A stretch of 5,416 bases of DNA from Pseudomonadota bacterium (GCA_005772945.1 SXIE01000451.1:1-5416); one strand, 5' to 3'. Positions 1-5,416 are shown, counted from the stretch's first letter. Translations and numbers: made by a program. Notes: a model not told the origin generated them from the sequence alone.

Positions 1-120
1 CACCTCACACGCCGCCAAGGACCGCGCGCAAGATACCGCGGGGTCCGAAAGAACGTCTTCGACTTACGCCGCACCGCCGCGGTCGAGAACCTGATCACGG
101 CCGACAGGCTCGCTTCCTAG
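1..120 (+). CDS. Transposase, C-terminal fragment (5' end outside window)
   Basis: The frame starting at base 1 is open at the window edge and ends at TAG 118-120, giving 39 residues. It contains RARYRGVRKNVFDLRR followed by TAAVENL. This Arg/Lys-rich stretch (Y-x-G-x-x-K-N, then an A-x-x-NL helix) resembles the C-terminal end of DDE transposases of the IS4/IS5/IS1182 type, which catalyse cut-and-paste movement of an insertion sequence. The catalytic D, D and E residues would lie upstream, outside the window, so activity cannot be judged. The family assignment rests on remembered pattern similarity over a short stretch. The alternative is an unrelated basic C-terminus. The gene is co-oriented with the lipoprotein frame that opens at the very next codon. 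Confidence 0.6.
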   Translation, partial: HLTRRQGPRARYRGVRKNVFDLRRTAAVENLITADRLAS

Positions 121-145
121 ATTCTGTTCGGTGTTCTAGTTCTCC
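1..145 (+). mobile_element. Probable right end of an insertion sequence
   Basis: The transposase-like C-terminus ends at 120. The following bases 121-144 are only about 42% GC (10 of 24), against a much higher GC content all around, and contain TTCGGTGTTCTAGTTC. An IS terminal inverted repeat is expected within tens of bases of the transposase stop, so the element probably ends in this stretch. The left end is outside the window, so neither the inverted repeat nor a target-site duplication can be confirmed, and the right boundary given is an estimate. Confidence 0.4.
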
Positions 146-183
146 TGTGGCTCACGGCGACGCTCCTCGGGCTTGGCGGCTGT
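121..183 (+). other. Lipoprotein signal peptide with lipobox LGGC
   Basis: Translated in the frame of the large lipoprotein, these 21 codons give a continuous hydrophobic core and then LGLGGC, a good signal peptidase II site with Cys at 181-183. The mature part begins CQRRPPGAPD, a usual Pro-rich flexible tether. A normal lipoprotein signal starts with Met and one or more Lys/Arg. Both are absent here because a stop codon lies directly upstream, so the n-region seems to have been lost or replaced. Confidence 0.7.
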
Positions 184-2955
184 CAGCGGCGTCCGCCCGG
201 CGCGCCCGATCGCAATGCGCCGCCTGACGCCGGCTTGCCGACCTATGTGAAGAGCTACGGGATCGACGGTGCCGACTTTCTCGCGCGCCAGGTCGCCGGG
301 ACGCCCGACGGCGGGAGCTATCAGCTCGGGGTGGTGAGCGGCTCGGACCCTGCGACGGCGACGCTGTCGCTGGCGCTCCTGCGGCTCGACGACGAGGGCA
401 ACGTCCAGTGGGCGCGGCGCTATGGGCGCTATGACATCAACGGCAAGATGAAGACGATCGTCGGGGCGGCCGAGGCGACCGATGGCAGCGTGTGGGTGGC
501 CGGGCGCTCGCTCGACGATCGGGCGATGGTCTTCAAGCTCGATGCGAGCGGTCAGCGCGTGTCCTACCAGATCCTCGACAACGCCAACGCGCGCGTGGAT
601 CTCGCGGCGATTGCGGCCGACCGGAATGGCGGCTTCGTGCTCGCCGGAACCGCCGAGGCCACAGTGTCGGACGGGCGTCCGTTCAACGGCGGCGATCTCT
701 GGCTCGTGCACGGCGACGAGAACGGGGCGATCACCTGGCGCGTCGACAACGATCCGACCGACGACGAAGCCAGCGAGCTGACGAACGAGACGGTCCGCGA
801 CATCGACGTCGACACGAACGGCGGCGTCACGGTCGTCGGCCAGCAATATGGCCGCTCGGCGGGCCCGCGCTTCTGGGTCGCCCATTACCACGAGAGCGGC
901 GCGCACGCCTTCTCGGCACGGGACCATCGCGGGACCGCGGTGGCCTCGGTCCTCATCCCGCACGTCACGGACACCCACGTCGACCGGCTCGGACTCGTGG
1001 CTGTCGGTGAGGTGGCGGCGGCGACGACCTCGGACCCGTATCTCGCCCAATACGACCTCGCGTACGACGCCCCCGGCGACGTGGATTTCGACGACACGAT
1101 GGCGATCGGATCGACGGCGCCGTGGGTGAATCAAGGCTATGTCGGCGTGGCGGCCGGGCCCACCGACAACCACGTCCTGGTCGCCGCGAACCGCTACACG
1201 GCGTGCGAGCCGGCCGATTCGCGGTGCGGGGTTCTCGGCGGGGCGTTGCGCGTACACGACGCGGACGATGGGTTCGCCGGGGACGAGCCGATCGGTCCGA
1301 CGACGCTCGGTCTGCCGATGGACACCAGGTTCCTGCGCTTGGCGCGCGGCGCCGCCGCCGGCAGCGACTACTGGCTGCTCGTGAAGTATCCGACGCGCGA
1401 ATCGCTCACGGTGCTCCGGCTCGGGGGCGCGGCCCTCGACGTGCGCGGCTCGTTCCCGGTCGTCGGCCCCGATGTCGCCGTCGCGCGATCGGGCGGCGTC
1501 TTGAGCTGGACCAACACGGTGCTCCAGCGCGTCGGTGACGACGGCGTGGAGCTCTGGCGGATGGAGGGGGCGACCGAGACCCCGCTCGCACTCGAGCCGA
1601 TCGCGGTTGCTCCGCTGGCCGATGGCGATGGCGGCGCGATGGTCGCAGCGCTCGACGATGATGGCGCGTACCTCTTGGCGTACGGCGCCAACGGCGATCT
1701 CCGGGCCGCGCGCCGCTACCCGACGCTGGCCATCGCCGCGCTCGCGCCGATCGACCTGGATGGGGACGGTATCCCGGGCGACGCGGTATTGGCGGCCGGC
1801 GAGCACGGCATCGCCCGGGTTCGCCCCAACGGCGAGATCATCGACGTGGTGAGCATGCTGGCGCCAGGGGGCGCCACCTTCCGCGTGACCGGCACGATCG
1901 ACACCGGCGGCGGGCGCGTCATGGTTCCGACGAGCGCGGGCCTCTGGTGGCTCGACGCCGCGGGTCAGAGCGTTGCGCTGTGGGGCGGCGGCCAATTCGG
2001 CGGATCGAACGGCAACGTCACGCCCGACGGTGGCCTGTGGCAGGTGTTGCCGAGTTGGACCGGCGCGCTCCTCGTTCGGCGCTACGATCGCAATGGGCAG
2101 CCGGTCGTGGCGCGGGACATCAAGCTGAGCGACGCGGCGGGCGAGACGCGCGTCTTGCCGGAGGTCTATCAGGGCGCCGCGCGCGCGGATGGGGGCCTCT
2201 TCGTCGCGGGCAGTGTCGTGCTCGGTGCGCAGCGCGGCGATACCTGTGGCGCGCACGAGAACTGCGCCGATGGCCTCGTGGTGAGCATCGATCCGGACGG
2301 CGAGGTCGCGTGGGTCGAGGTCTTCGGCGGCGCGCGCACCGAGCGCTTCGGATGGGCCAACGAGGTTGGGTCGCAGCAGCTGCCGGTCATCGACCTGATC
2401 GGCAAGACGGCGGTCGAGGGCGGGGTCGTGGCCTCGCCCGACGGCGGCGTCCTGCTGACGGGGATCACGAAGAGCTATGTGTTCCCGCGTGCTTCGGTCT
2501 TCTCGGTGCGTGTCGATGCCAACGGCCAGGTGGTCGAAGCGTGCGCCGCGCGCCGTGCCCACGCGATCGTCGCCGCGAGCGAGGAGGCGTACCCTGCAAC
2601 GGCGCTGGGCGGGGTCCCTCCGGCGACCACGCTGAGCGAGCTGCCGACCCACGTCGAGCTCGAGCTGGAGAGCGACGCGATCGACATCGCAGCCGCCCGA
2701 ACGTGCAGCGGCTTCTCGGAGGCGCCGGGATTGATCGTCACAGTCAGTGGGGCGGGCGCGGTCGCGAGCACGCCCGCCGGTGTCGCGTGCGAGGGGGCGT
2801 GCGCGGTCGCGACGGATTGCGCGCGCGACTGCGAGCAGGCCTTCGCGACCGACACCCGGGTCGATCTGGTCGCGACGCCGGCCGCGGGCAGCCGTTTTGT
2901 CGGCTGGGGGGGGGCGACTGCGCGACGGCCGCGACGGCCGCGACCGCTCAGGTGA
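121..2955 (+). CDS. Large lipoprotein with propeller-like repeats; start and C-terminus both disturbed
   Basis: This is an unnamed, predicted surface or periplasmic lipoprotein. The frame opens after TAG 118-120. Its first residues form a hydrophobic signal peptide ending in LLWLTATLLGLGGC, with lipobox LGGC and the lipidated Cys at 181-183. A Pro-rich linker follows, then roughly 14 repeat units from about residue 45 to 845 (counted from 121). Typical units read DGSVWVAGRS, NGGFVLAGT, GGLFVAGSV and GGVLLTGIT, each followed by a strand and a turn such as L-D-x-x-G-x-V-x-W. These are hallmarks of delta-60/SBBP-like beta-propeller repeats. A calcium-loop-like DLDGDGIPGD lies at 1753-1782. Paired cysteines (1204/1225 and 2245/2263) fit an exported protein. 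From about residue 871 (LIVTVSG) begins an InlB-B-repeat-like domain, broken at a G9 run (2906-2914), after which the Arg/Pro tail to 2955 looks spurious. No ATG, GTG or TTG precedes the lipobox in frame: ATT 121 or CTG 124 would be needed. The first conventional start, TTG 235, would drop the signal peptide. The function is unknown; a scaffold or binding role is a guess. Confidence 0.8.
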   Translation: MLFGVLVLLWLTATLLGLGGCQRRPPGAPDRNAPPDAGLPTYVKSYGIDGADFLARQVAGTPDGGSYQLGVVSGSDPATATLSLALLRLDDEGNVQWARRYGRYDINGKMKTIVGAAEATDGSVWVAGRSLDDRAMVFKLDASGQRVSYQILDNANARVDLAAIAADRNGGFVLAGTAEATVSDGRPFNGGDLWLVHGDENGAITWRVDNDPTDDEASELTNETVRDIDVDTNGGVTVVGQQYGRSAGPRFWVAHYHESGAHAFSARDHRGTAVASVLIPHVTDTHVDRLGLVAVGEVAAATTSDPYLAQYDLAYDAPGDVDFDDTMAIGSTAPWVNQGYVGVAAGPTDNHVLVAANRYTACEPADSRCGVLGGALRVHDADDGFAGDEPIGPTTLGLPMDTRFLRLARGAAAGSDYWLLVKYPTRESLTVLRLGGAALDVRGSFPVVGPDVAVARSGGVLSWTNTVLQRVGDDGVELWRMEGATETPLALEPIAVAPLADGDGGAMVAALDDDGAYLLAYGANGDLRAARRYPTLAIAALAPIDLDGDGIPGDAVLAAGEHGIARVRPNGEIIDVVSMLAPGGATFRVTGTIDTGGGRVMVPTSAGLWWLDAAGQSVALWGGGQFGGSNGNVTPDGGLWQVLPSWTGALLVRRYDRNGQPVVARDIKLSDAAGETRVLPEVYQGAARADGGLFVAGSVVLGAQRGDTCGAHENCADGLVVSIDPDGEVAWVEVFGGARTERFGWANEVGSQQLPVIDLIGKTAVEGGVVASPDGGVLLTGITKSYVFPRASVFSVRVDANGQVVEACAARRAHAIVAASEEAYPATALGGVPPATTLSELPTHVELELESDAIDIAAARTCSGFSEAPGLIVTVSGAGAVASTPAGVACEGACAVATDCARDCEQAFATDTRVDLVATPAAGSRFVGWGGATARRPRRPRPLR
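2906..2914 (+). repeat. G9 homopolymer at the lipoprotein frame break
   Basis: Nine consecutive G follow the TGG context of FVGWGG. Seven G would give W-G-G-D-C and ten would give W-G-G-G-D-C. Both are normal continuations of an InlB-B-repeat-like domain. Nine G put the ribosome into an Arg/Pro low-complexity tail that stops at 2955. The run is therefore a sequencing error, a slippage-prone contingency tract, or a site for -1 ribosomal frameshifting. Confidence 0.75.
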
Positions 2956-3137
2956 CGATGGTTGCAGCCAAGCGCTGCTCCGCCAGCTTCAGCTCCGGCG
3001 CAGCGCCGACCGGGAATTGCAACCGCACCGAGGACTGCGTCGCCTACTGCGCGGGACAATGTGCGACGCCGCGGCCCTATTGTGAGTCGCACGAGTCGCA
3101 TCGCTGCTATTGCGGGTGCACCGAGTCGACCGAGTGA
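2913..3137 (+). CDS. Displaced C-terminal part of the lipoprotein (rest of B-repeat plus Cys-rich tail)
   Basis: This frame continues the preceding lipoprotein after the G9 run. It reads GDCATAATAATAQVTMVAAK and then RCSASF, the expected second half of an InlB-B-repeat-like domain (W-x-G-D-C, then V-T-M-x-A-x-K, then a final Phe strand). A Ser/Gly/Pro linker and an eight-cysteine tail follow, at 3018-3119, with spacing C-x5-C-x3-C-x3-C-x6-C-x7-C-x-C-x-C. The frame ends at TGA 3135-3137. It has no convincing start or ribosome binding site of its own, so it is read here as the 3' end of the upstream gene, reached by a -1 (or +2) shift. The joined product would be about 1,000 residues. The part upstream of 2913 in this frame is an antisense-like shadow and is not included. 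Confidence 0.75.
   Translation, partial: GDCATAATAATAQVTMVAAKRCSASFSSGAAPTGNCNRTEDCVAYCAGQCATPRPYCESHESHRCYCGCTESTE
2922..2945 (+). repeat. 9-bp tandem repeat GCGACGGCC, about 2.7 copies
   Basis: Two perfect copies (2922-2930 and 2931-2939) and a partial third copy lie directly after the G9 run. In the restored frame they encode Ala-Thr-Ala three times. In the unshifted frame they give Arg-Arg-Pro, which supports the view that the unshifted tail is artefactual. The array also contains CGGCCG twice around CGA (2926-2940), which can form a six-pair hairpin. Confidence 0.8.
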
Positions 3138-3140
3138 GGC

Positions 3141-3175
3141 ACCGCGCGACGCGGTTGCCGACCGGGCCGACCCGG
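3141..3175 (+). terminator. Two small GC hairpins after the lipoprotein (weak terminator candidate)
   Basis: ACCGCG (3141-3146) pairs with CGCGGT (3150-3155) around a CGA loop. CCGGG (3162-3166) pairs with CCCGG (3171-3175) around CCGA. They start four bases after the lipoprotein stop at 3135-3137. There is no T-tract, so classical intrinsic termination is not shown, and short GC stems are common by chance in such DNA. Confidence 0.25.
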
Positions 3176-3183
3176 CGTAGCGT
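3155..3183 (+). promoter_or_regulatory. Possible sigma70-like promoter for the DUF1761 gene
   Basis: TTGCCG (3155-3160) and TAGCGT (3178-3183) are separated by 17 bases, the preferred spacing. This would place transcription start near 3190, about 28 bases before the ATG at 3218. The -35 matches 4 of 6 and the -10 only 3 of 6 consensus bases, so this is tentative. Confidence 0.25.
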
Positions 3184-3206
3184 GCGCGACACGAGCGCGT
3201 AATTCC

Positions 3207-3213
3207 GAGGGGG
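3207..3213 (+). promoter_or_regulatory. Ribosome binding site of the DUF1761 gene
   Basis: GAGGGGG lies four bases upstream of ATG 3218. It is a strong purine-rich Shine-Dalgarno sequence and fixes the start of the membrane protein. Confidence 0.7.
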
Positions 3214-3217
3214 CACG

Positions 3218-3637
3218 ATGTTCTCGAGCGTGGACTGGGTCGGCGTGGTGTTGGCGGCGTTGGCGGCGTTCGGGGTCGGCGCCGTGTGGTTCGCGCCGCC
3301 GGTGTTCGGCAACCGCTGGGGCGCGCTCGTCAAGGCGTACGCGAAGCTGTCCGACGAGGACATGAAGCCGTCGGCGCCACCGATGATCTTCTGGCTCATC
3401 GGCGCCTTCATCAACGCGATTACGTTCGATGTCCTGATGGGCGCGTCTAAGGCGTACAGCGTGACGGACGGGCTCGTCATGGGCGGGCTCGTCGGCCTCG
3501 GCATCGGCCTGCCGCTTGCGAGCTGGCCCGTCATCTTCGCGCGCCAGCCGCGGGCCCTGTGGCTCATCAACGTGGGCGCGTTCACCGCGATGCAGCTGGT
3601 GATGGGGCTCGTGCTCGGGGCGCGGGCGGCCGCGTAA
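3218..3637 (+). CDS. DUF1761-family small membrane protein
   Basis: This is a 139-residue integral membrane protein of unknown function. Four hydrophobic segments are visible, at about residues 7-29, 55-75, 84-107 and 113-134, joined by short polar loops. The first helix ends in AVWFAPPVFGNRW, which matches the W-[YF]-x-P-x-x-F-G-x-x-W signature I associate with DUF1761. The last helix, NVGAFTAMQLVMGLVLG, also resembles that family's C-terminus. The length is normal for the family. The start is supported by GAGGGGG at 3207-3213. The gene stands alone: the upstream lipoprotein is separated by 80 bases with small hairpins, and the downstream neighbour yaaA converges, with 12 bases between the stop codons. 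Codon use resembles its neighbours, with no sign of transfer. The membrane nature is certain; the family name is fairly likely. Confidence 0.75.
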   Translation: MFSSVDWVGVVLAALAAFGVGAVWFAPPVFGNRWGALVKAYAKLSDEDMKPSAPPMIFWLIGAFINAITFDVLMGASKAYSVTDGLVMGGLVGLGIGLPLASWPVIFARQPRALWLINVGAFTAMQLVMGLVLGARAAA

Positions 3638-3639
3638 TC

Positions 3640-3663
3640 GCGACGCGGATCAGTCCGCGTCGC
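3640..3663. terminator. Hairpin between convergent genes (possible bidirectional terminator)
   Basis: GCGACGCGGA (3640-3649) is perfectly complementary to TCCGCGTCGC (3654-3663), giving a 10-bp stem with loop TCAG. It begins three bases after the DUF1761 stop and overlaps the last codons and stop of yaaA on the other strand (the stop lies in the loop). Position and symmetry suit transcription from both sides. No T-tract follows on either strand, so it may act as an mRNA 3'-end stabiliser rather than an intrinsic terminator. Confidence 0.5.
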
Positions 3664-4471
3664 CGAGCGCCATCGCGGCGGTCCGGTACGGGCGCGTGAA
3701 GACCCAGTCGGTGGGCGTCGAGAGCTTCTTGTCGAAGCGGTAGTCGCCGAGGCGGAAGTCCTGGAGCCCGCGAGGGCGGTCGACGCGCTCGGTCACCATG
3801 AAGCGGGCCATCAGGCCGCGCGCGCGCTTCACGAAGAGCATGAGCGCGGTCGGCAGGCCGCTCTTGACCTCCTTGAAGTGCAGGTTCAGGACCTTGCCGA
3901 GGCGGGGGTTCGGCGTGACGGCCTTGAAGTACTCGTTCGAGGCGAGGTTCACGAGCGTCGTGTCGGCGTGGTCCGCAAGGAGGTCGCCGAGGGTCTCGCC
4001 GATGCGAGCACCCCAGAACGCGTAGAGATCCTTGCCGCGCTTGGTCGCGAGGCGCGAGCCCATCTCGAGCCGGTAGGGTCGCATCCGATCGAGCGCACGC
4101 AGGACCCCGTAGAACCCGGAGAGGACGGCCACGTGCGATTGCGCGTAGGCGAGGGCGTCCGCGTCGAGGCTCGGGGCGTCGAGTCCGGCGTAGACCTCGC
4201 CCGTGAACGCCAGGATGGCGGGCTTGAGAGGGCGCAGCGGGTTCCCGCTGGCGGGGCCGTGGTCGACCTTCCAATTCTGGAATCGGTCCCAGTTGAGCTC
4301 GGCCAGGTCGTCCGAGAGATCCATCAGCGCGCCGAGCGCCTCGGCGGGAAGCTTCTTGACGACCGCGTGGAGCCGCTTCGTCTCGGCGAGGAGCAGGGGC
4401 TCGCTCGTCGCGAGCGCGAGCGGCGCGGGCTCGAAGTCCAGTTTCTTGGCGGGTGAGAGCACGGCAAGCAT
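3650..4471 (-). CDS. yaaA: Peroxide stress protein YaaA (DUF328/UPF0246)
   Basis: This 273-residue cytoplasmic protein belongs to the family whose E. coli member lowers free intracellular iron during H2O2 stress, so limiting Fenton damage to DNA and proteins. A DNA-binding activity has also been described for the E. coli protein. Family motifs appear in order: SPAKKLDF (6-13), LSGFYGVLRALDRM (117-130), RPYRLEMG (131-138), RGKDLYAFW (145-153), VNLASNEYFK (174-183) and KRARGLMARF (215-224). All key blocks are intact and the length is close to the 258 residues of E. coli. I chose ATG 4471 because MLAVLSPAKKLDF aligns with the E. coli N-terminus MLILISPAKTLDY. ATG 4480, three codons upstream, has a weak GGTGG closely before it and is equally possible. 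TTG 4507 is unlikely. An unrecognised gene lies about 40 bases upstream on the same strand and may be co-transcribed. In E. coli the gene belongs to the OxyR regulon; no OxyR site could be recognised here. Confidence 0.93.
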   Translation of the reverse strand: MLAVLSPAKKLDFEPAPLALATSEPLLLAETKRLHAVVKKLPAEALGALMDLSDDLAELNWDRFQNWKVDHGPASGNPLRPLKPAILAFTGEVYAGLDAPSLDADALAYAQSHVAVLSGFYGVLRALDRMRPYRLEMGSRLATKRGKDLYAFWGARIGETLGDLLADHADTTLVNLASNEYFKAVTPNPRLGKVLNLHFKEVKSGLPTALMLFVKRARGLMARFMVTERVDRPRGLQDFRLGDYRFDKKLSTPTDWVFTRPYRTAAMALGDAD

Positions 4472-4514
4472 GACCGGCATTGGCCACCGAAACGGCGACG
4501 CGGTCAAGCGCCGC

Positions 4515-5416
4515 CTATTTCGGGCTCGCGCGCGTCGTGCGCGTCAACACCAGCGGCAGCGCGGCACCGAACGCGCGGGTGACCCCATTCCCCCCATCCC
4601 CCCCGGTCGCCTCACCGGGGCGCCCCCGCGGCACGAGCACGAGCACCTCTCCCGTGGCCACGCCCTCGTCCCCGGCCTCCTCGGCTCGCGCCGCCATCAC
4701 CACACGGTGCGCCTCGACCGCCCACCCGACGCGCCCCTTCGCGCGCCCCGCCACCGCGCCACTGCCCGCCCGGAACACCGCGACCTGCCGCGCCTGCGCC
4801 GCCCCATCCGCGATCGCCAAACTCCGACCGGCCTTGACGACCAAAGCGCGGTCGCCGAGCGCCACCGTAGCCTCGCCCGCGTCCGTGATCGGCGGCGCCA
4901 CCGCGCCCTCGGGCCACAGCGCCACCTTGGCTCCCCCCGCGCGCAGCTCGAAACGCGCCGCGTGCTTCCAGTGCGACGCCTCGCGCCCCGCGTCGTCCCA
5001 GGCGTCGATCGCCTCGTCATGCGACACGTCGACCGCCAGCTCGCCACCTGGAACGCGCTCGACCCCGTGCCGCTCGACCAGGTACCGCGCGTCCTGCGCT
5101 CCGTCGCCGCGTCGCTCGCTGAAGCTCCCATTGCGCGCCATCACCACCCGCGCGTGCGCCGGATCGGTGACGTCCACGCGCCACAGCGTCAGGCGTTTGC
5201 CCGTCACCGCCCCGCCTTGCCGCGATCCGTCGGTCTTCCAGCGCGCCTCGCGCCGGACCTCCAGCACGCGCGCCCCGTCCGCGAACACCTCGAGCGTCGC
5301 CGTCAGCGTGCGACTCACGTCGGGCGCCGTCTCCAGCTCCTCGGTCGCGAGCTTGCGCGTCCACGTCTCGCCCGGGGTTGTTTCGTTGAGGAGGCGCGCC
5401 GCCGCATCAACCGGCG
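4515..5416 (-). CDS. Hypothetical protein, N-terminus beyond the window
   Basis: I do not recognise this protein. The frame ends at TAG (4515-4517) and stays open to the window edge, giving 299 visible residues. The first possible start inside the window is GTG 5318, preceded by a loosely placed GGAGA. However, the 32 codons upstream of it keep the same G/C-rich third positions and read as ordinary protein (for example DAAARLLNETTPGETWTRK), so the true start is probably outside. The visible part is soluble in character and rich in short beta-like segments (VLEVRREARW, RLTLWRVDV, GEVLVLVPRG). A Gly-rich linker, GGDGGNG, near the C-terminus is encoded by G-tracts. It has no membrane helix or cysteine motif, and no catalytic signature I can name. 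It ends about 40 bases before yaaA on the same strand, so shared transcription is possible, but that says little about function. A periplasmic or exported protein whose signal lies beyond the edge would fit. Confidence 0.7.
   Translation of the reverse strand, partial: PVDAAARLLNETTPGETWTRKLATEELETAPDVSRTLTATLEVFADGARVLEVRREARWKTDGSRQGGAVTGKRLTLWRVDVTDPAHARVVMARNGSFSERRGDGAQDARYLVERHGVERVPGGELAVDVSHDEAIDAWDDAGREASHWKHAARFELRAGGAKVALWPEGAVAPPITDAGEATVALGDRALVVKAGRSLAIADGAAQARQVAVFRAGSGAVAGRAKGRVGWAVEAHRVVMAARAEEAGDEGVATGEVLVLVPRGRPGEATGGDGGNGVTRAFGAALPLVLTRTTRASPK
4583..4604 (-). repeat. G-tract cluster with G-quadruplex potential
   Basis: On the minus (coding) strand the runs are seven, six and four G, separated by AT and AAT. 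The seven-run can supply two G3 blocks, so four blocks with short loops are available, which satisfies the usual intramolecular quadruplex pattern. It lies inside the hypothetical gene and encodes the Gly/Asp/Asn linker GGDGGNG. Like the G9 run in the lipoprotein, it is also a likely site for slippage or sequencing error. Confidence 0.6.

Noticed and set aside
235..237. TTG 235 as the lipoprotein start
   Set aside because: It has no Shine-Dalgarno sequence, and it would discard the in-frame lipobox and hydrophobic core immediately upstream. It is kept only as a fallback.
136..2652. 838-codon open frame on the minus strand, opposite the lipoprotein
   Set aside because: The translation is Arg/Ala/Asp-rich low complexity without domains and lies exactly antisense to a gene with clear repeats. 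It is a codon-bias shadow of very GC-rich DNA.
1947..2912. Upstream part of the frame that carries the Cys-rich tail
   Set aside because: Before the G9 run this frame is Arg/Gly low complexity opposite good lipoprotein sequence. Only the part from 2913 on looks like protein.
3251..3268. TTGGCGGCG repeated twice in the DUF1761 gene
   Set aside because: It encodes Leu-Ala-Ala in the first membrane helix and is explained by codon and residue bias.
2475..3585. Minus-strand open frames (2475-3101 and 2989-3585) across the lipoprotein end and the DUF1761 gene
   Set aside because: They lie antisense to better supported sequence, with no recognisable domain and no ribosome binding site that I could see.
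3582..4487. Open frames overlapping yaaA (3582-4487 minus, 3878-4456 plus)
   Set aside because: YaaA motifs are unambiguous in the chosen frame. The others are Arg-rich or Glu/Val-rich shadows.
1..5416. CRISPR array, tRNA/rRNA, toxin-antitoxin, defence or biosynthetic system
   Set aside because: I saw no regularly spaced repeats, cloverleaf-like sequence or recognisable system genes on either strand.

Overview
The window is very GC-rich, with strong G/C preference at third codon positions and long antisense shadow frames. It carries a large cysteine-containing lipoprotein with propeller-like repeats and an InlB-B-repeat-like domain ending in a Cys-rich tail. This combination suggests a myxobacterium or related Myxococcota/deltaproteobacterial chromosome. 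The lineage is an inference from style and composition, not from a marker gene.

Layout. Positions 1-120 (+) hold the last 39 codons of what looks like a DDE-type transposase. Its stop codon is followed at once by a short AT-richer stretch (121-144), possibly the end of an insertion sequence. From 121 a lipoprotein reading frame is open to 2955. It has a clear lipobox at 172-183, but no ATG, GTG or TTG ahead of the lipobox, so the element may have replaced the gene's original start. The lipoprotein has about 14 propeller-like repeat units and then an InlB-B-repeat-like domain. A run of nine G (2906-2914) breaks the frame inside that domain. The natural continuation, including an eight-cysteine tail, lies in another frame and ends at 3137. 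After an 80-base gap with small hairpins comes a four-helix DUF1761-type membrane protein (3218-3637, +) with a good ribosome binding site. It converges on yaaA (peroxide-stress/iron protein, minus strand, stop at 3650). A 10-bp perfect hairpin sits in the 12-base gap and over the yaaA stop. Upstream of yaaA on the same strand is an unrecognised protein (4515 to the window edge) that enters the window already open.

How the genes fit together. The lipoprotein and the DUF1761 gene share a strand but are separated by hairpins and look independent. The unknown protein and yaaA are co-oriented about 40 bases apart and may be co-transcribed. No defence system, CRISPR array, RNA gene or biosynthetic cluster is visible. 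The points of interest are the transposase/lipoprotein junction and the poly-G frame break that decides whether the lipoprotein gets its Cys-rich tail.
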